Position numbers and translations under genes: made by a program | Part shown: positions 45,175 to 56,041 of the stretch, piece after piece | Numbering within the stretch: position 1 is the first letter of the stretch | Layout: each line of letters starts with the position of its first letter | NCBI RefSeq assembly: GCF_900188235.1 | Contig: NZ_FZNT01000008.1 | Span: forward strand, 1 to 64,000 | Length of the DNA: 64,000 nucleotides | From: Lutibacter agarilyticus | Lineage (GTDB): Bacteria; Bacteroidota; Bacteroidia; Flavobacteriales; Flavobacteriaceae | Direction of reading: 5' to 3' | Notes under the pieces: model-generated | Seen by the model: the letters and a program-made list of their open reading frames with translations, nothing else | Told to the model about the DNA's origin: nothing | The model's database searches: none

Positions 45175-46209
45175 TTATTCTGTAAGTTCTATTTTGAACT
45201 CTTCAAAAATCACATCTCTATCTCTAACCACTAGAGTATCTTTCACCTTATGGGTTTCATTGCTTGCACTATCTGTATAAGCATAATCTAGATAAACTAC
45301 ATCGCGTTTTTTATCTCCCCAAGTATCACCATCTTCAACAAATATACCTGAGCCAGAAACATTGTATGGATCATCACCAAAACTTCTAACAATACAACTA
45401 CCTTCATTATCAAAAACTAGTTCAAAATTTACATCACCAGGACTTACATCATCACCTCTTCTAATACGATTTGATAATTCTACATTGCTTTTACCTGTTG
45501 TGGTTAATTTTACTAGTTCATCTCTTTCAATAAATTCTGTGCGATATTCAGTAGTAATAGTTTCATTTGCAGCGTTTGTCATTACATCTACTCCACGACG
45601 TAAATAAATTGCTTGGTATTTATTCATGAATTTAATACCATAAAGTGTATAATCTTTAGGTGTAAATTCCCAATCTTCTTCATTTACTCTAGACGGATTT
45701 ATAATCCCCTCTAAAGGTTTACCTACCAAAAGAGTATCTAAATTCTCGACTTCTGTAATTAATACAGGAACCACATAGTTTACTGTTTTTTCTGGAGCAA
45801 AAGATAATGGATCTTCAAAAAAGGCATCAGTTAATTGTACTTCAATTCTTCCTTTAACAGATCCTTTAGGTATTGTAACTGGACTTGGAGTTTCAATGGT
45901 ATAATAATTTTCTGGTAAAGCTACTACATTCTCTACACCGTCAAGAAGTTCTGGCGCTACTTGAAAATGCACACTTCTATTTTCTTTATTACTATATACA
46001 CCCGTCATGGTTACTCCAATTTCAAACTTGCTATTGTTATCATTTTCGTTTACTCCAAGATCATATTTTCCTAAAATAAGGCTTCGTGCTGGAGTTTGAA
46101 AAGGAAAGTACACAGCTGTAAAATCGTAATCACCAAACTCAATGTCTTGATTTTCACAAGCCATAATACTGATTACAGCAACTAATAATATTAATATTTT
46201 TGTTTTCAT
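45175..46209 (-). CDS. Surface glycan-binding lipoprotein, DUF1735-like
   Basis: A 344-residue lipoprotein (lipobox SIMAC, Cys18). The N-terminal DUF1735-like domain shows FTAVYFPFQTPARSLILGKYD, then FQVAPELLD...LPENYYTIETPSPVTIPKGSVKGRIEVQLTDAFF. The C-terminal half carries beta strands ending TLVVRDRDVIFEEFKIELTE. Proteins of this kind follow susD genes and bind the target glycan at the cell surface. Here it comes 43 bp after the second susD-like gene. Confidence 0.82.
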   Translation of the reverse strand: MKTKILILLVAVISIMACENQDIEFGDYDFTAVYFPFQTPARSLILGKYDLGVNENDNNSKFEIGVTMTGVYSNKENRSVHFQVAPELLDGVENVVALPENYYTIETPSPVTIPKGSVKGRIEVQLTDAFFEDPLSFAPEKTVNYVVPVLITEVENLDTLLVGKPLEGIINPSRVNEEDWEFTPKDYTLYGIKFMNKYQAIYLRRGVDVMTNAANETITTEYRTEFIERDELVKLTTTGKSNVELSNRIRRGDDVSPGDVNFELVFDNEGSCIVRSFGDDPYNVSGSGIFVEDGDTWGDKKRDVVYLDYAYTDSASNETHKVKDTLVVRDRDVIFEEFKIELTE

Positions 46210-46251
46210 AATTCGTGTTTTAAACTTTTTTAAATAAAATGTTCACTAATA

Positions 46252-47973
46252 TTACCATCCTTGGTTTTGCTCAAGCATTGAAAACTTTACAATCTCGTTA
46301 TTAGGAATAGGTAAATATTTGGCATGAGAAGGGTAATCTCTAATTTCTACAGTTGTTAATTCTACGTAGTTTGTACCATCATAAAAATATCCTGTTGCTG
46401 TTTCGTTTAAAGGAAGTCCCCATCTTCTAATATCCCAAAAACGATGCCCTTCAAAACTTAGTTCTAAACGACGTTCATTTCGAATTAAATCTCGCATTTG
46501 CTCTTTTGAACTTATAGAAGCTAAATATAAATCAGGTTGAGTAATACCTGCTCTTTCACGAATAGCACTCATTACATCGGTTGCTGAAATACCATTTACT
46601 TGGTGCATTGGACCTCCAATTTCATTAGATGCTTCTGCTAAAATCAAAAACAATTCAGTATATCTAAAATATACGTTAAAATGTCTTTTACCTGAAGTTG
46701 TACCATCATCATTTAAACGTACGTCAGAACGAAGTAATTTTTTTAAATAATAACCTGTAGTTGTAGACAATTCAGGTATTGAATCTGTTCTATCTACACC
46801 ACCCCCAAGTCCAGAATTGATAGTTCCTCCTCCAATTGAAGAGCCATTAGTAACAATATATTCCAACAAACGAGGATCTCTATTATTGTAAGGATTTTGC
46901 GGATCATATCCATTAGCAACAGTTGCTGGAAAGCCGTTTTTCATTGGAAAGGCACTCACAATATTGTGCGTAGGATTTATTTGTCCTAATCCATTTCTTG
47001 AAGGTGGAAAATTTCTTTCTTCTTGTGTTGAATTGTTATTTCCCAAAGAACCACGCCACAACATTTCAGCACCATCTTTATCATCATCAGAGTCATAAAA
47101 AACTACTCCATTAGGATCTAAACCTGAAATACCTCCAATATCATTTAAAAGTTCTGAAGCCACAGTTGCTGCTTTTTCATAATACCCTGACCCGTTTAAA
47201 AATGATGGGCTAGCAGCATATAATGCCAATCGGGCTTTTAATGCTTTTACAATTCTACCAGAAACTCTAAGATTGTATTGTGATCCATTTACTGTTTTGT
47301 ATTTTCCAAAATCAACATCTCCATATTTAGGATCAATATCTGCTTCATTATCCGAATAATCTGTTGGAAGTAATTCAAAAGCCTCATCATAATCAGCTAA
47401 AATTTCGTCTAAAGATTCTTGAAATGATAAACGCGGTATATTAAAGTTTCCACTTGGAGGAATGAACTCCTTGATATAAGGAATACCTAATAAATCACCA
47501 GATACACCTACACCTGCATGCGCCTGTAATATATAAAAATGAAACAAGCCTCTTAGTGCTAATGCTTCTCCAAGTAGTCTATCATTAAATAATTGATCAA
47601 CTTCCTGATCTCTATGCCATTGAACTGTGCCTTCATTAACAATTTCAATAAATTTATTAATGTAAAATACTCTTTCGAATTGCCCCCATTCAGAAGCAGG
47701 ATTATACTGAGCTGATAATTCACCTAAAGCCATTCTTTTATAGCCATTATCCATTTGATTGTGAACGGCGTCATCTGTACCTGCTTCGGTATATTGGTAC
47801 TGATTCATTATCTTGTTATACCCTTGTAGCAGTATTCCTTCTGCTGATTCTGGGTCAGTTCCAATATAATCGGTTGTAATCCGGTTTTCATCAAGAGGAT
47901 CTAGCATATCTTCACAAGCTACCAGACCTGTAAAAAGAAGTGCAATCGTTATATAATTGATTATTTTTTTCAT
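46252..47973 (-). CDS. SusD/RagB-family glycan-binding lipoprotein (pair 2)
   Basis: A 573-residue lipoprotein (lipobox LVAC, Cys20) with the SusD/RagB arrangement of N-terminal TPR helices (LGEALALRGLFHFYILQAHAGV; SGRIVKALKARLALYAASPSF) and a C-terminal region with RNERRLELSFEGHRFWDIRRWG and the terminal LPIPNNEIVKFSMLEQNQGW. It caps the SusC transporter encoded 24 bp upstream and captures oligosaccharides. It differs strongly from the SusD of pair 1, suggesting the two pairs import different fragments. Confidence 0.95.
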   Translation of the reverse strand: MKKIINYITIALLFTGLVACEDMLDPLDENRITTDYIGTDPESAEGILLQGYNKIMNQYQYTEAGTDDAVHNQMDNGYKRMALGELSAQYNPASEWGQFERVFYINKFIEIVNEGTVQWHRDQEVDQLFNDRLLGEALALRGLFHFYILQAHAGVGVSGDLLGIPYIKEFIPPSGNFNIPRLSFQESLDEILADYDEAFELLPTDYSDNEADIDPKYGDVDFGKYKTVNGSQYNLRVSGRIVKALKARLALYAASPSFLNGSGYYEKAATVASELLNDIGGISGLDPNGVVFYDSDDDKDGAEMLWRGSLGNNNSTQEERNFPPSRNGLGQINPTHNIVSAFPMKNGFPATVANGYDPQNPYNNRDPRLLEYIVTNGSSIGGGTINSGLGGGVDRTDSIPELSTTTGYYLKKLLRSDVRLNDDGTTSGKRHFNVYFRYTELFLILAEASNEIGGPMHQVNGISATDVMSAIRERAGITQPDLYLASISSKEQMRDLIRNERRLELSFEGHRFWDIRRWGLPLNETATGYFYDGTNYVELTTVEIRDYPSHAKYLPIPNNEIVKFSMLEQNQGW

Positions 47974-47997
47974 ATTTAAAAGTTTTATTTAATTGAC

Positions 47998-50900
47998 CTA
48001 AAATGTTGTTCTTAAACCAAAAGTGATCGTTCTATATTGTGGGTTACTCCCAATATTTAACTGACGAATATCTCTACTTTCTCCAAATTGAAATAGGTTT
48101 ATTGCAGCTGTATTTATACTAAACTGACTCATTCCTAATTTTTCACATACATCTTTTCCAAACTCATAAGTTAATTGCGCTCGTTTGATATCAAAGAAAC
48201 TATTGTCCTTCATCCAGAATGTAGATCTTCTATAATTATGATTGTTTGTGTTTGAAGATAATCTTGGGTAGGTAGCTGTATTTGCAGTTTCTGGAGTCCA
48301 ACGTCCTAAAACAACTTCAGAGTATTTATCGTTTCCGTCTACCCAAAAATAGTTATCATCTGTAATTAGCTCGCCTCCAAATTGTCCAACACCTAGTATA
48401 AATAAACTTAGACCTTTATATTGTAATCTTAGGTTAACCCCATAAGACCAAGGATTGCTATACTGACCTATTTCCTTTCTATCATTATCATCAATTATAG
48501 CATCATTATTTTGATCAACATATTTAAGATCTCCTGGTTGTACTGCTCCAAAAGCTGGAACTGGTAGGTTATCGTTTAGTACTAAATCTCCGTTAGTATT
48601 CGTATTAAAATCATTTTCTGAATAAAACCCATCATCAACTAAACCAAAAATTGCGTTTGTTGGTCTACCTATTCTAGATAAATAATCATACTCTACTACT
48701 TCATCACGAGTCTTAACTTCAGACTGTGAATACAATATATTACCCCCTAAATTAAATGAAAAACCACTATCAAAGTTCTTTGCATAATTTAATCCTAATT
48801 CAAACCCATGGTATGCATCTTTATTAAAATTATCATAAGGTCTAAAAATATTATAATAATTTGGGTATCTATTGCTTAATCTAGTTACCTGATTGTCAAA
48901 ATCAGTTTTGAAATAATTAAATTCTAACCATAAAGAATTAAATAAATTAGCTTCTAATCCGAAATTTAAATCAATACGATCTTCATAGTCTATTGATAAA
49001 TTTTGACCTTGTGATATGTCTTTTTCACGATTAAATACACCATCAGCCCACGTAAAAGTTGCACCATCACTATAATTTTCATCATAAAGATAATACTCAT
49101 CTATGTCAATATCAGATTTGATAATTCCACCAGAAGCTTTTAATTTTAAGTAATTTATAAAGCCTACATTTTTCATAAAACTCTCTTCACTAATAATATA
49201 AGCTAAACTAACTGTTGGAGACAAGCCTCCTCTATTTCCTTCAGCTAATTTTATAGAATTAGCATAGGTAGCTCCAAAATCTGCGAATATTTTTTTCTTA
49301 TAATCATACGATATTTGCAAAGCAAGGTGAGAATACTTGTCTGCCTGTAAAACATCATCTTCCTGCTCTGTAAATGTATAACCTAGTATGGTTGTATTAA
49401 TTGAGTGCTTATTTTTAAATGTTTTCTCATAATTTAAAAGACCATAAAACCCTAATCTACTTACAAAAGAATTTGAATTTACATTTTGAGTTTGATCCTT
49501 CAAATCTACCTCACCATAAGGTGTAAGGTCTACAATTTGTCCATCTTCCCAAGTTGGTTCATAAACTCTATATTGATTTTGTAGAGATTCCGTATATACA
49601 TCCAAAAAGTCAAAACTTAAATATGTTTTAGCTGACAGACCTTTTGTTATCATACTTAAATCTAGATCAATTGCATTGTTGAACTGAGTAGTATTTGTAA
49701 TTTTGTTTTTACGACCACCAGCTAATATTTCTGCAACCGGTGTGTTATTTCTTAGTGCCTGAGTTGTCCCTAATAAGCTACCATTGAAAACATTTGCTCC
49801 TTCTATTATTGCATTTAAACTATTATTTGAACGGTCCATCATAGAAAGCGGTAAAAACGGTGCATAAGCATTAGGTTTAAATGTTGTACCACTACTTAAA
49901 AGATTTTCGTTTGCTGTTTTATTTGAATTTATAATAGCAACTACATCAACACTACTTTTAATCCAATCGTTCACTTTAAAATCAACGTTCGCTCTTACAT
50001 TAAAACGGTTGCTACCTTTATTAGCCTCAGAATTTAGCAGTACCTGATTTTGGTCATAATTCCAGCCCATATTAATGTAATATTGCGTTTTATCATTTCC
50101 TCCAGCAAACTGTGTTACAATATCTGTTGTAGTTGTAGCCCCTCTTAAATATCCTTCATCATTATAGAAATCTACATCTGGATACAAATAAGGGTTGGTA
50201 CTACTTTTATAATCATCAATTAAAGACTGCTCATAAAATACTTCTAAGCCATCATTTCTTCTTGCCTCGTTAAATAGCTGCATATAATCTACAGCGCCTA
50301 AATAATTTGGCAATTCAATTGGTGTTTTTAATCCACTTCTAATATTTACTGTAGCACTTCTCTTATTAATAGCTCCACGCTTGGTATTGATAATAATTAC
50401 ACCATTTTTAGCTTGACTACCGTAAAGTGCAATAGCACTAGCATCTTTTAGTACCGTGATTTGATCAACCTCATCCATATTTAAAATATTTGGGTCTCTA
50501 CCAATTACACCATCAATAACAAATAATGCCGTACCAATACCTCTTACACTAGAAGTACCTTTTACTCCTACCATAAGGCCTTCAATATAATCTCTAACAT
50601 ATTGAGTATTATCATAAACAATTCGATCACTAGTATTAACTGAAGAAAAAGCACCTGTCATTTCTCTTTTCGTTATTGTTTTAATAGCTTGTTTAACAAT
50701 ATCTTTATCTGAAGCTAGGAAAAGAGATTTCTTAAGGGTGACTTCCCCAATTAAATCAGAAGAATTAATTAGCTGTGTATTATACCCATCCATTTCAATA
50801 ATAATACTCTGGTCTAAAGAAACTTTAGCTAAAGTAAATTCTCCTTTAGCATTTGTAGTGGTACTAATACCTTTAGGTGCAAATATTTGTACACCACTCA

Positions 50901-51048
50901 AGGGTTTTCCCTGCTCGTCAACAATTGTTGCTGAAATTCCTGTTCCCATTTGTTGTGCTGTTGCCATAGTGGCAAAGCAAAAAATGGTTAATAATCCCAG
51001 GAATAGAATTTTGTCTTTTATATATTTTTTCATGTTATATTCTTTCAT
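47998..51048 (-). CDS. SusC/RagA-family TonB-dependent transporter (pair 2), atypical N-terminus
   Basis: A 1016-residue outer-membrane transporter. Signal peptide (about 6-32). Carboxypeptidase-D-like domain (ISATIVDEQGKPLSGVQIFAPKGISTTTNAKGEF). Plug with LFVIDGVIGRDPNILNMDEVDQITVLKDASAIALYG (about 161-196), then the 22-strand barrel ending YRTITFGLRTTF. Unlike pair 1, the segment linking the first domain and the plug has no DDIVxxGYG motif; it reads SDKDIVKQAIKTITKREMTGAFSSV. It should still be a TonB-dependent importer since plug and barrel are complete. Start may be Met6 (MKKYIKDK). Confidence 0.93.
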   Translation of the reverse strand: MKEYNMKKYIKDKILFLGLLTIFCFATMATAQQMGTGISATIVDEQGKPLSGVQIFAPKGISTTTNAKGEFTLAKVSLDQSIIIEMDGYNTQLINSSDLIGEVTLKKSLFLASDKDIVKQAIKTITKREMTGAFSSVNTSDRIVYDNTQYVRDYIEGLMVGVKGTSSVRGIGTALFVIDGVIGRDPNILNMDEVDQITVLKDASAIALYGSQAKNGVIIINTKRGAINKRSATVNIRSGLKTPIELPNYLGAVDYMQLFNEARRNDGLEVFYEQSLIDDYKSSTNPYLYPDVDFYNDEGYLRGATTTTDIVTQFAGGNDKTQYYINMGWNYDQNQVLLNSEANKGSNRFNVRANVDFKVNDWIKSSVDVVAIINSNKTANENLLSSGTTFKPNAYAPFLPLSMMDRSNNSLNAIIEGANVFNGSLLGTTQALRNNTPVAEILAGGRKNKITNTTQFNNAIDLDLSMITKGLSAKTYLSFDFLDVYTESLQNQYRVYEPTWEDGQIVDLTPYGEVDLKDQTQNVNSNSFVSRLGFYGLLNYEKTFKNKHSINTTILGYTFTEQEDDVLQADKYSHLALQISYDYKKKIFADFGATYANSIKLAEGNRGGLSPTVSLAYIISEESFMKNVGFINYLKLKASGGIIKSDIDIDEYYLYDENYSDGATFTWADGVFNREKDISQGQNLSIDYEDRIDLNFGLEANLFNSLWLEFNYFKTDFDNQVTRLSNRYPNYYNIFRPYDNFNKDAYHGFELGLNYAKNFDSGFSFNLGGNILYSQSEVKTRDEVVEYDYLSRIGRPTNAIFGLVDDGFYSENDFNTNTNGDLVLNDNLPVPAFGAVQPGDLKYVDQNNDAIIDDNDRKEIGQYSNPWSYGVNLRLQYKGLSLFILGVGQFGGELITDDNYFWVDGNDKYSEVVLGRWTPETANTATYPRLSSNTNNHNYRRSTFWMKDNSFFDIKRAQLTYEFGKDVCEKLGMSQFSINTAAINLFQFGESRDIRQLNIGSNPQYRTITFGLRTTF

Positions 51049-51069
51049 TTAAATTAAGACTCTGAAAAT

Positions 51070-52905
51070 TTACCAACCTGGATTTTGAGGAAATCCATCA
51101 TAAATCTGAGTTTGGCTTGCTTCAAATGGCAACCAGTAATGTTTTGGATAATCACAAACTCTATTTACCAGCACAAATTCCTCGAAATACGAATAAGTTC
51201 CAGTATTAGGGTCCTTTTCAGGAAAATTAACACCCGTTTTAGTTTTATATCGATCTAAATGTGCTACAACCCATCTACGAATATCTACCCAACGGTGCGC
51301 TTCAAAAGAAAGTTCAACACTACGTTCACGACGTAACTCGTCCATAAATTCGTTTGGATCTGAAACTTTAGAAGGATGTACCTGAGGTATTCCTGCTCTA
51401 TCTCTTAACATATTTATAGCTTGTTCTGCTGATAAATTGTATGAAGCTGGTTGTGAAACAGCGCTGTTTGTAGCTGCTAATAATGCTTCGGCATACATTA
51501 AATAAATATCTGTAAGTCGCATTCGAATTCTCCATGGTGTATATTTATTATCCAATCTATTCCATTTACTATGTAATGTTGGATAATATTTTTTAAAGAA
51601 GTAACCTGTTTCAGACCCTGTACTACTGTTACGGTGCAATCCTCCTTCATAAAGTTGAGCTATTTTATGTTGTCCTGCTGATGATTTTGTTGCCAAAACA
51701 TCTCCATTAACAGTAATCCACTTATAAAACCTAGGATCACGATTTTCAAAAGGTTTTGCAGGATCGAATGTAGGGGCTCCATAATTTCCACTCATATCAT
51801 CTTGAACTGAAAGCCCATTGGCCATTCCAAAATTATAATGAATAAAGTTATGTGTAGGACTTAGCACTTTACTACCTCCACCTGCAACTTTACTATCCAT
51901 TTGAAGTCTAATAACTTCCCTAGTTAAACTGTAATTAAATCCAGTACTATTGAAAATAAATTCGGTACCTCCTGGCCAAACTTTAGCTGGCACATCCCAA
52001 AATACTTCCTCATAATTTTCAAAAGTGGATAATGCATAGGTACCTTGGTCTGCCAATTTAAGTAACTCAGCAAAAGCATCAACAGCCATTGCAGCTAAAT
52101 CACTATCATAGTCATAGGTATTAGTACTTCCTTTCATTAATGGACTGGCAGCAAAAAGTAAATTTTTACCCATATAACCATAAGCAGCACCTTTAGTTAC
52201 ACGACCTTTATTTTCGCCAAATGTTTTTTGTCCATAGGTTTCATCATCCCACTTTACTGGTAATAATTCTGCAGCTTTTTTAAAATCTTCATGAATTGCA
52301 AGTGCAGTTTCTCTGTAAGAGTCTGGACGAGGTAAGTTATAATCCTCAACCAAAACTTTATTAACATAAGGGTAACGCCCCCAAAACTTCATAATTTCTA
52401 GATGAAAAAAAGCTCTAAAAAAATATGCTTGACCTAAAATAACATTCTTCTCATCCTCTGTAGCATTTACAAGTAAGTCAATATTTTCAATTGCAATATT
52501 TGCTTTACGAATTCCTAATAATGATCCATTATAAACCCCTGGTCTATGCAATGTTCTCGCATCGTTAGGATCATTTGTTCTAATGCGATCCGTTTTATTT
52601 AAATAAGTAAAATCATTTCTTATCCAAAAACCTAGCTCCCCTTTATCTATTCGATTCATTGGTTGCCAACCATTATTTATTGTCGCATCATCTCCATACA
52701 AATAATCGGTTTGTTGATGTCCACCTGTTTGGTAATCTGTTACCAAAGCATACATTTCTTCCACAAACCCTTGCATATTATCAAAGTTCTTGAATACATC
52801 TTCAATTTCGATCACTGATTCAGGCGCTGCGTCTAAATATTCCTCGCATGAGAAAGAAAACAAAAGCCCTAAAATACATAGTGTTTTAATAATAATATTT
52901 TTCAT
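51070..52905 (-). CDS. SusD/RagB-family glycan-binding lipoprotein (pair 1)
   Basis: A 611-residue lipoprotein (lipobox SFSC, Cys20) with SusD hallmarks: VILGQAYFFRAFFHLEIMKFWGRYPY helix, GAAYGYMGKNLLFAASPLMKG, MRLTDIYLMYAEALLAA, LRRERSVELSFEAHRWVDIRRW and the end YDGFPQNPGW. Aromatic-rich loops in the second half are the usual glycan platform. It lies 10 bp downstream of the pair 1 susC gene. Confidence 0.95.
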   Translation of the reverse strand: MKNIIIKTLCILGLLFSFSCEEYLDAAPESVIEIEDVFKNFDNMQGFVEEMYALVTDYQTGGHQQTDYLYGDDATINNGWQPMNRIDKGELGFWIRNDFTYLNKTDRIRTNDPNDARTLHRPGVYNGSLLGIRKANIAIENIDLLVNATEDEKNVILGQAYFFRAFFHLEIMKFWGRYPYVNKVLVEDYNLPRPDSYRETALAIHEDFKKAAELLPVKWDDETYGQKTFGENKGRVTKGAAYGYMGKNLLFAASPLMKGSTNTYDYDSDLAAMAVDAFAELLKLADQGTYALSTFENYEEVFWDVPAKVWPGGTEFIFNSTGFNYSLTREVIRLQMDSKVAGGGSKVLSPTHNFIHYNFGMANGLSVQDDMSGNYGAPTFDPAKPFENRDPRFYKWITVNGDVLATKSSAGQHKIAQLYEGGLHRNSSTGSETGYFFKKYYPTLHSKWNRLDNKYTPWRIRMRLTDIYLMYAEALLAATNSAVSQPASYNLSAEQAINMLRDRAGIPQVHPSKVSDPNEFMDELRRERSVELSFEAHRWVDIRRWVVAHLDRYKTKTGVNFPEKDPNTGTYSYFEEFVLVNRVCDYPKHYWLPFEASQTQIYDGFPQNPGW

Positions 52906-52915
52906 TGTTCTCTGT

Positions 52916-55900
52916 TTAAAAGTTTAAGTTAAAACCAAAATTGATTCTTCTCAACGTTGGATAATCTCCTGTACGGTCAGAATCTTGAGAATTACTACCA
53001 TTAAATTCTCTATCATCTGGTAAATCAGTCCACAATAACAAGTTATTACCGTTTACAAAAAATCGCATACTACTTACTCCCATTTGACTACAAAACGATT
53101 TTGGTATATCATAAGCAAATTCTACTGTTCTTAAACGCACTACCGATGCATCAAATCTATTTCGCATTGGATCTAAAGCTGCATTGTCAAGAGTCCAAGG
53201 TTGTAAAGTAAGGGTAGCATCCTGATTATCTGGAGACCAGTAATCCTGTAAATAATCAAAAAACAAATATGTTTCTTTATTAAATGTTCTTGAGTCTAGT
53301 GTTCTATTGGCATTCTGAGAACCATAAAACATTAGCATTAGATTAAATCCTTTATAGCTTCCTCCAACATTCCAAGTCCAAGTATTTTGAGGACGGTCTG
53401 AGTAACCTAAAGGCGCGTTATCATCTGTGCTATTGTAATCACCATTTCCATTATAATCAATAACATCATAATATCCTGGACGACGGAAATTTTGATCATT
53501 TACCGTTGGAGTTGACATATAAATATCATCCCAACTAGCTAAAATATCTCCTGCAATTGCAGCACGTGGTTGACCAATAATGTATCCTGCTGCTTTTTGA
53601 TAAAACGGTTTTAATTCTGGATCTTCTCTTGCTATAACTTTGTCTTTTGCACGTGTATAACTAAAGTCTGTGAATAACCTCAAGTCATTTGCAAACGTAT
53701 GTTTTAGTCCAAGTACAAATTCAAATCCTTTTACATGAACAACTCCTGTATTTGCTGCTGGTGGTGCAAAACCAAAGAAATCTGGAACATTTCGATTTGT
53801 ACCTGTTATAAAAATATTCTCTCTGTCTTCTGCAAAATAATCAAACTGTGCTGTTACAGCGTTTTGAAATAAAGCTAAATCTATACCTATATTAGACTTT
53901 AAAGATGTTTCCCATTGTAATTCTGGATTACCCGCAACTTGTTCACTGTACCATATATATGGTGATCTATTCTGAATATGACTAGGTACTAAAAAAGAAC
54001 TTCCTCCATTTTCCCATCTAGTGTCGTATAAAAATCTATTACCATTAGCTCTATCATCTCCTACCAAACCATAAGAACCACGTATTTTTAAGGTATTTAA
54101 CCAATCTTCATTACTTAAAAAATTTTCATTGGATATCATCCAACCTGCAGCGGCAGAAGGAAACAATTCAAAACGGTAGCCTGGACCAAATTTCTCTGAA
54201 CCATTATAAGCTCCATTAACATCTAAAAAATATTTATCATCGTAATTATAAGTAATACGACCTACCCAATCTTCTCTATATGAAGGAAATACAGACCCTC
54301 TAGCAGACTCTTCTCTTTGGAATAAAAATAATCCTGAAGTATTATGCTTATCTGCAAAAGTTCTCTTGTAATTTAAGGCTCCTTGATATGTTAATCTTCT
54401 AAACTTTGAGCCATTACTTACATTTAAAGCCGATTGTGTCCAAGGCTGAATTACATAATCAAAATCATTAACACCATCAGGTGAAGTAATTATTTCATTT
54501 CCATCAACATCATAAATTCTATAAATTACATTATCATAATCGGAATCACCTCTATCTCTAATAGATCTTCCTGCTGTCGTGTTATTGTCATAAGACAATC
54601 TTGCATTTAAACTTAACCCTTTAGTTATAAAATTAAGTTTTTGATCTAAAATAAAATCACTACTAATCCCTACTCTATTTGAAGTTTCAGCTCCTCTTTG
54701 AGTAAGGTAAATTAACGGGTTTCTAAAACTTGACTCACCACTAACATGATCTCCATATAATCCATCTGGATAAAGAGGTGTGTAAAGTGAAGATGCAATA
54801 TTATATAATCCATTAAGAGGCTTTGTTATATCACTTATAGGTTTCTCCTGAACTCCATAATACCCAGAAATATTAACCGAAACTTTTGTTGATGATGTAA
54901 TATTAAAATCTAAATTACTTCGGTAATTAAAACGATCATATCTATATTCACTATTATATCCCTTACCATTATTATATTCTGATCCTTTAAAAATATCTCG
55001 TGTTGTTTGGTAAGATAAACTTCCAAAATACTTAGCAAAATCTGAACCACCTCTTACAGAAAGATTAACTCTAGTATCTGTGACTTGATCTTTCAAAAGA
55101 ACATCGTGCCAATCAACATCTGGATACTGAAAACTCTCTTCCAATGTAGCAGGGTTTCGGTATTTATCTTGAATTTGGAAAGGAACAATGTCATTCCATG
55201 AGTTAGGAGTATAAGCCAACTCACGCATAATTGACTCATTTGCATGCGTAATAGATGAAAATGAATTTAACTGTTTAGGTAATTTTGATACCGATTTAAC
55301 GGTTGCATTACCAGAAAGTGAAAGCTGAGCTTTACCTGACTTACCTCTTTTTGTTGTAATTAAAATAACCCCGTTAGCACCTTTAACACCAAATACAGCA
55401 GTAGCTGAAGCATCTTTTAATACTGAAATTGACTCAATTTCATTTAAATCAAGATCACCCATTGAACGCTCAATGTTATCTACAAGAATAAGAGGCTGTC
55501 CTCCTCCATTCCAAGAACCTTGACCACGAATAAAAATTTTAGGATCTGTTTGCCCTGGCAATCCACTAGACGAGATGGCAACTACACCAGGTAATTTTCC
55601 TTGAATTGCTTCACCTACGTTTGATACACCCCCAGATTTCATTAGGTCTTCTCCTTTAGCTTTAGTTATGGCGCCAACAACACTTTCTTTCTTTTGTGAA
55701 CCATATCCTATAATTACTATATCATCTAATTGTTCTGCAGCGCTTCGCATTATCAATGCTATTTTAGTTTTCCCTGAAGCAGGCACCTCCTCTATTTCCA
55801 TCCCTATATAAGAGAATACAAGAATATCAAGTTCGCTCTTTACTTTTATTGCAAATTCACCGTCAAAATCAGTAACAGCACCATTCTTAGTGCCTTTTAC

Positions 55901-56041
55901 AATAATTGACACCCCTGGCAAGGGGATACCTCCTTCATCTGTAACAGTTCCCGCAATTGTTTTTTCCTGTGCAAAAACGAATGCTGTACATAAAAAAAGC
56001 ATCACGACCATACAAAGTTTTAATCTGTCATTTAGTCTCAT
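52916..56041 (-). CDS. SusC/RagA-family TonB-dependent transporter (pair 1)
   Basis: A 1041-residue outer-membrane transporter with signal peptide (about 1-24, FVFAQ). The carboxypeptidase-D-like domain (TIAGTVTDEGGIPLPGVSIIVKGTKNGAVTDFDGEF) is followed by the plug, starting with the classic LDDIVIIGYGSQKKESVVGAIT and containing PLILVDNIERSMGDLDLNEIESISVLKDASATAVFG. The barrel ends YPTLRRINFGFNLNF. It is the first structural gene of the PUL, divergent from the hybrid regulator gene. Its promoter with the regulatory motif is at 56498, leaving a long leader. Confidence 0.96.
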   Translation of the reverse strand: MRLNDRLKLCMVVMLFLCTAFVFAQEKTIAGTVTDEGGIPLPGVSIIVKGTKNGAVTDFDGEFAIKVKSELDILVFSYIGMEIEEVPASGKTKIALIMRSAAEQLDDIVIIGYGSQKKESVVGAITKAKGEDLMKSGGVSNVGEAIQGKLPGVVAISSSGLPGQTDPKIFIRGQGSWNGGGQPLILVDNIERSMGDLDLNEIESISVLKDASATAVFGVKGANGVILITTKRGKSGKAQLSLSGNATVKSVSKLPKQLNSFSSITHANESIMRELAYTPNSWNDIVPFQIQDKYRNPATLEESFQYPDVDWHDVLLKDQVTDTRVNLSVRGGSDFAKYFGSLSYQTTRDIFKGSEYNNGKGYNSEYRYDRFNYRSNLDFNITSSTKVSVNISGYYGVQEKPISDITKPLNGLYNIASSLYTPLYPDGLYGDHVSGESSFRNPLIYLTQRGAETSNRVGISSDFILDQKLNFITKGLSLNARLSYDNNTTAGRSIRDRGDSDYDNVIYRIYDVDGNEIITSPDGVNDFDYVIQPWTQSALNVSNGSKFRRLTYQGALNYKRTFADKHNTSGLFLFQREESARGSVFPSYREDWVGRITYNYDDKYFLDVNGAYNGSEKFGPGYRFELFPSAAAGWMISNENFLSNEDWLNTLKIRGSYGLVGDDRANGNRFLYDTRWENGGSSFLVPSHIQNRSPYIWYSEQVAGNPELQWETSLKSNIGIDLALFQNAVTAQFDYFAEDRENIFITGTNRNVPDFFGFAPPAANTGVVHVKGFEFVLGLKHTFANDLRLFTDFSYTRAKDKVIAREDPELKPFYQKAAGYIIGQPRAAIAGDILASWDDIYMSTPTVNDQNFRRPGYYDVIDYNGNGDYNSTDDNAPLGYSDRPQNTWTWNVGGSYKGFNLMLMFYGSQNANRTLDSRTFNKETYLFFDYLQDYWSPDNQDATLTLQPWTLDNAALDPMRNRFDASVVRLRTVEFAYDIPKSFCSQMGVSSMRFFVNGNNLLLWTDLPDDREFNGSNSQDSDRTGDYPTLRRINFGFNLNF

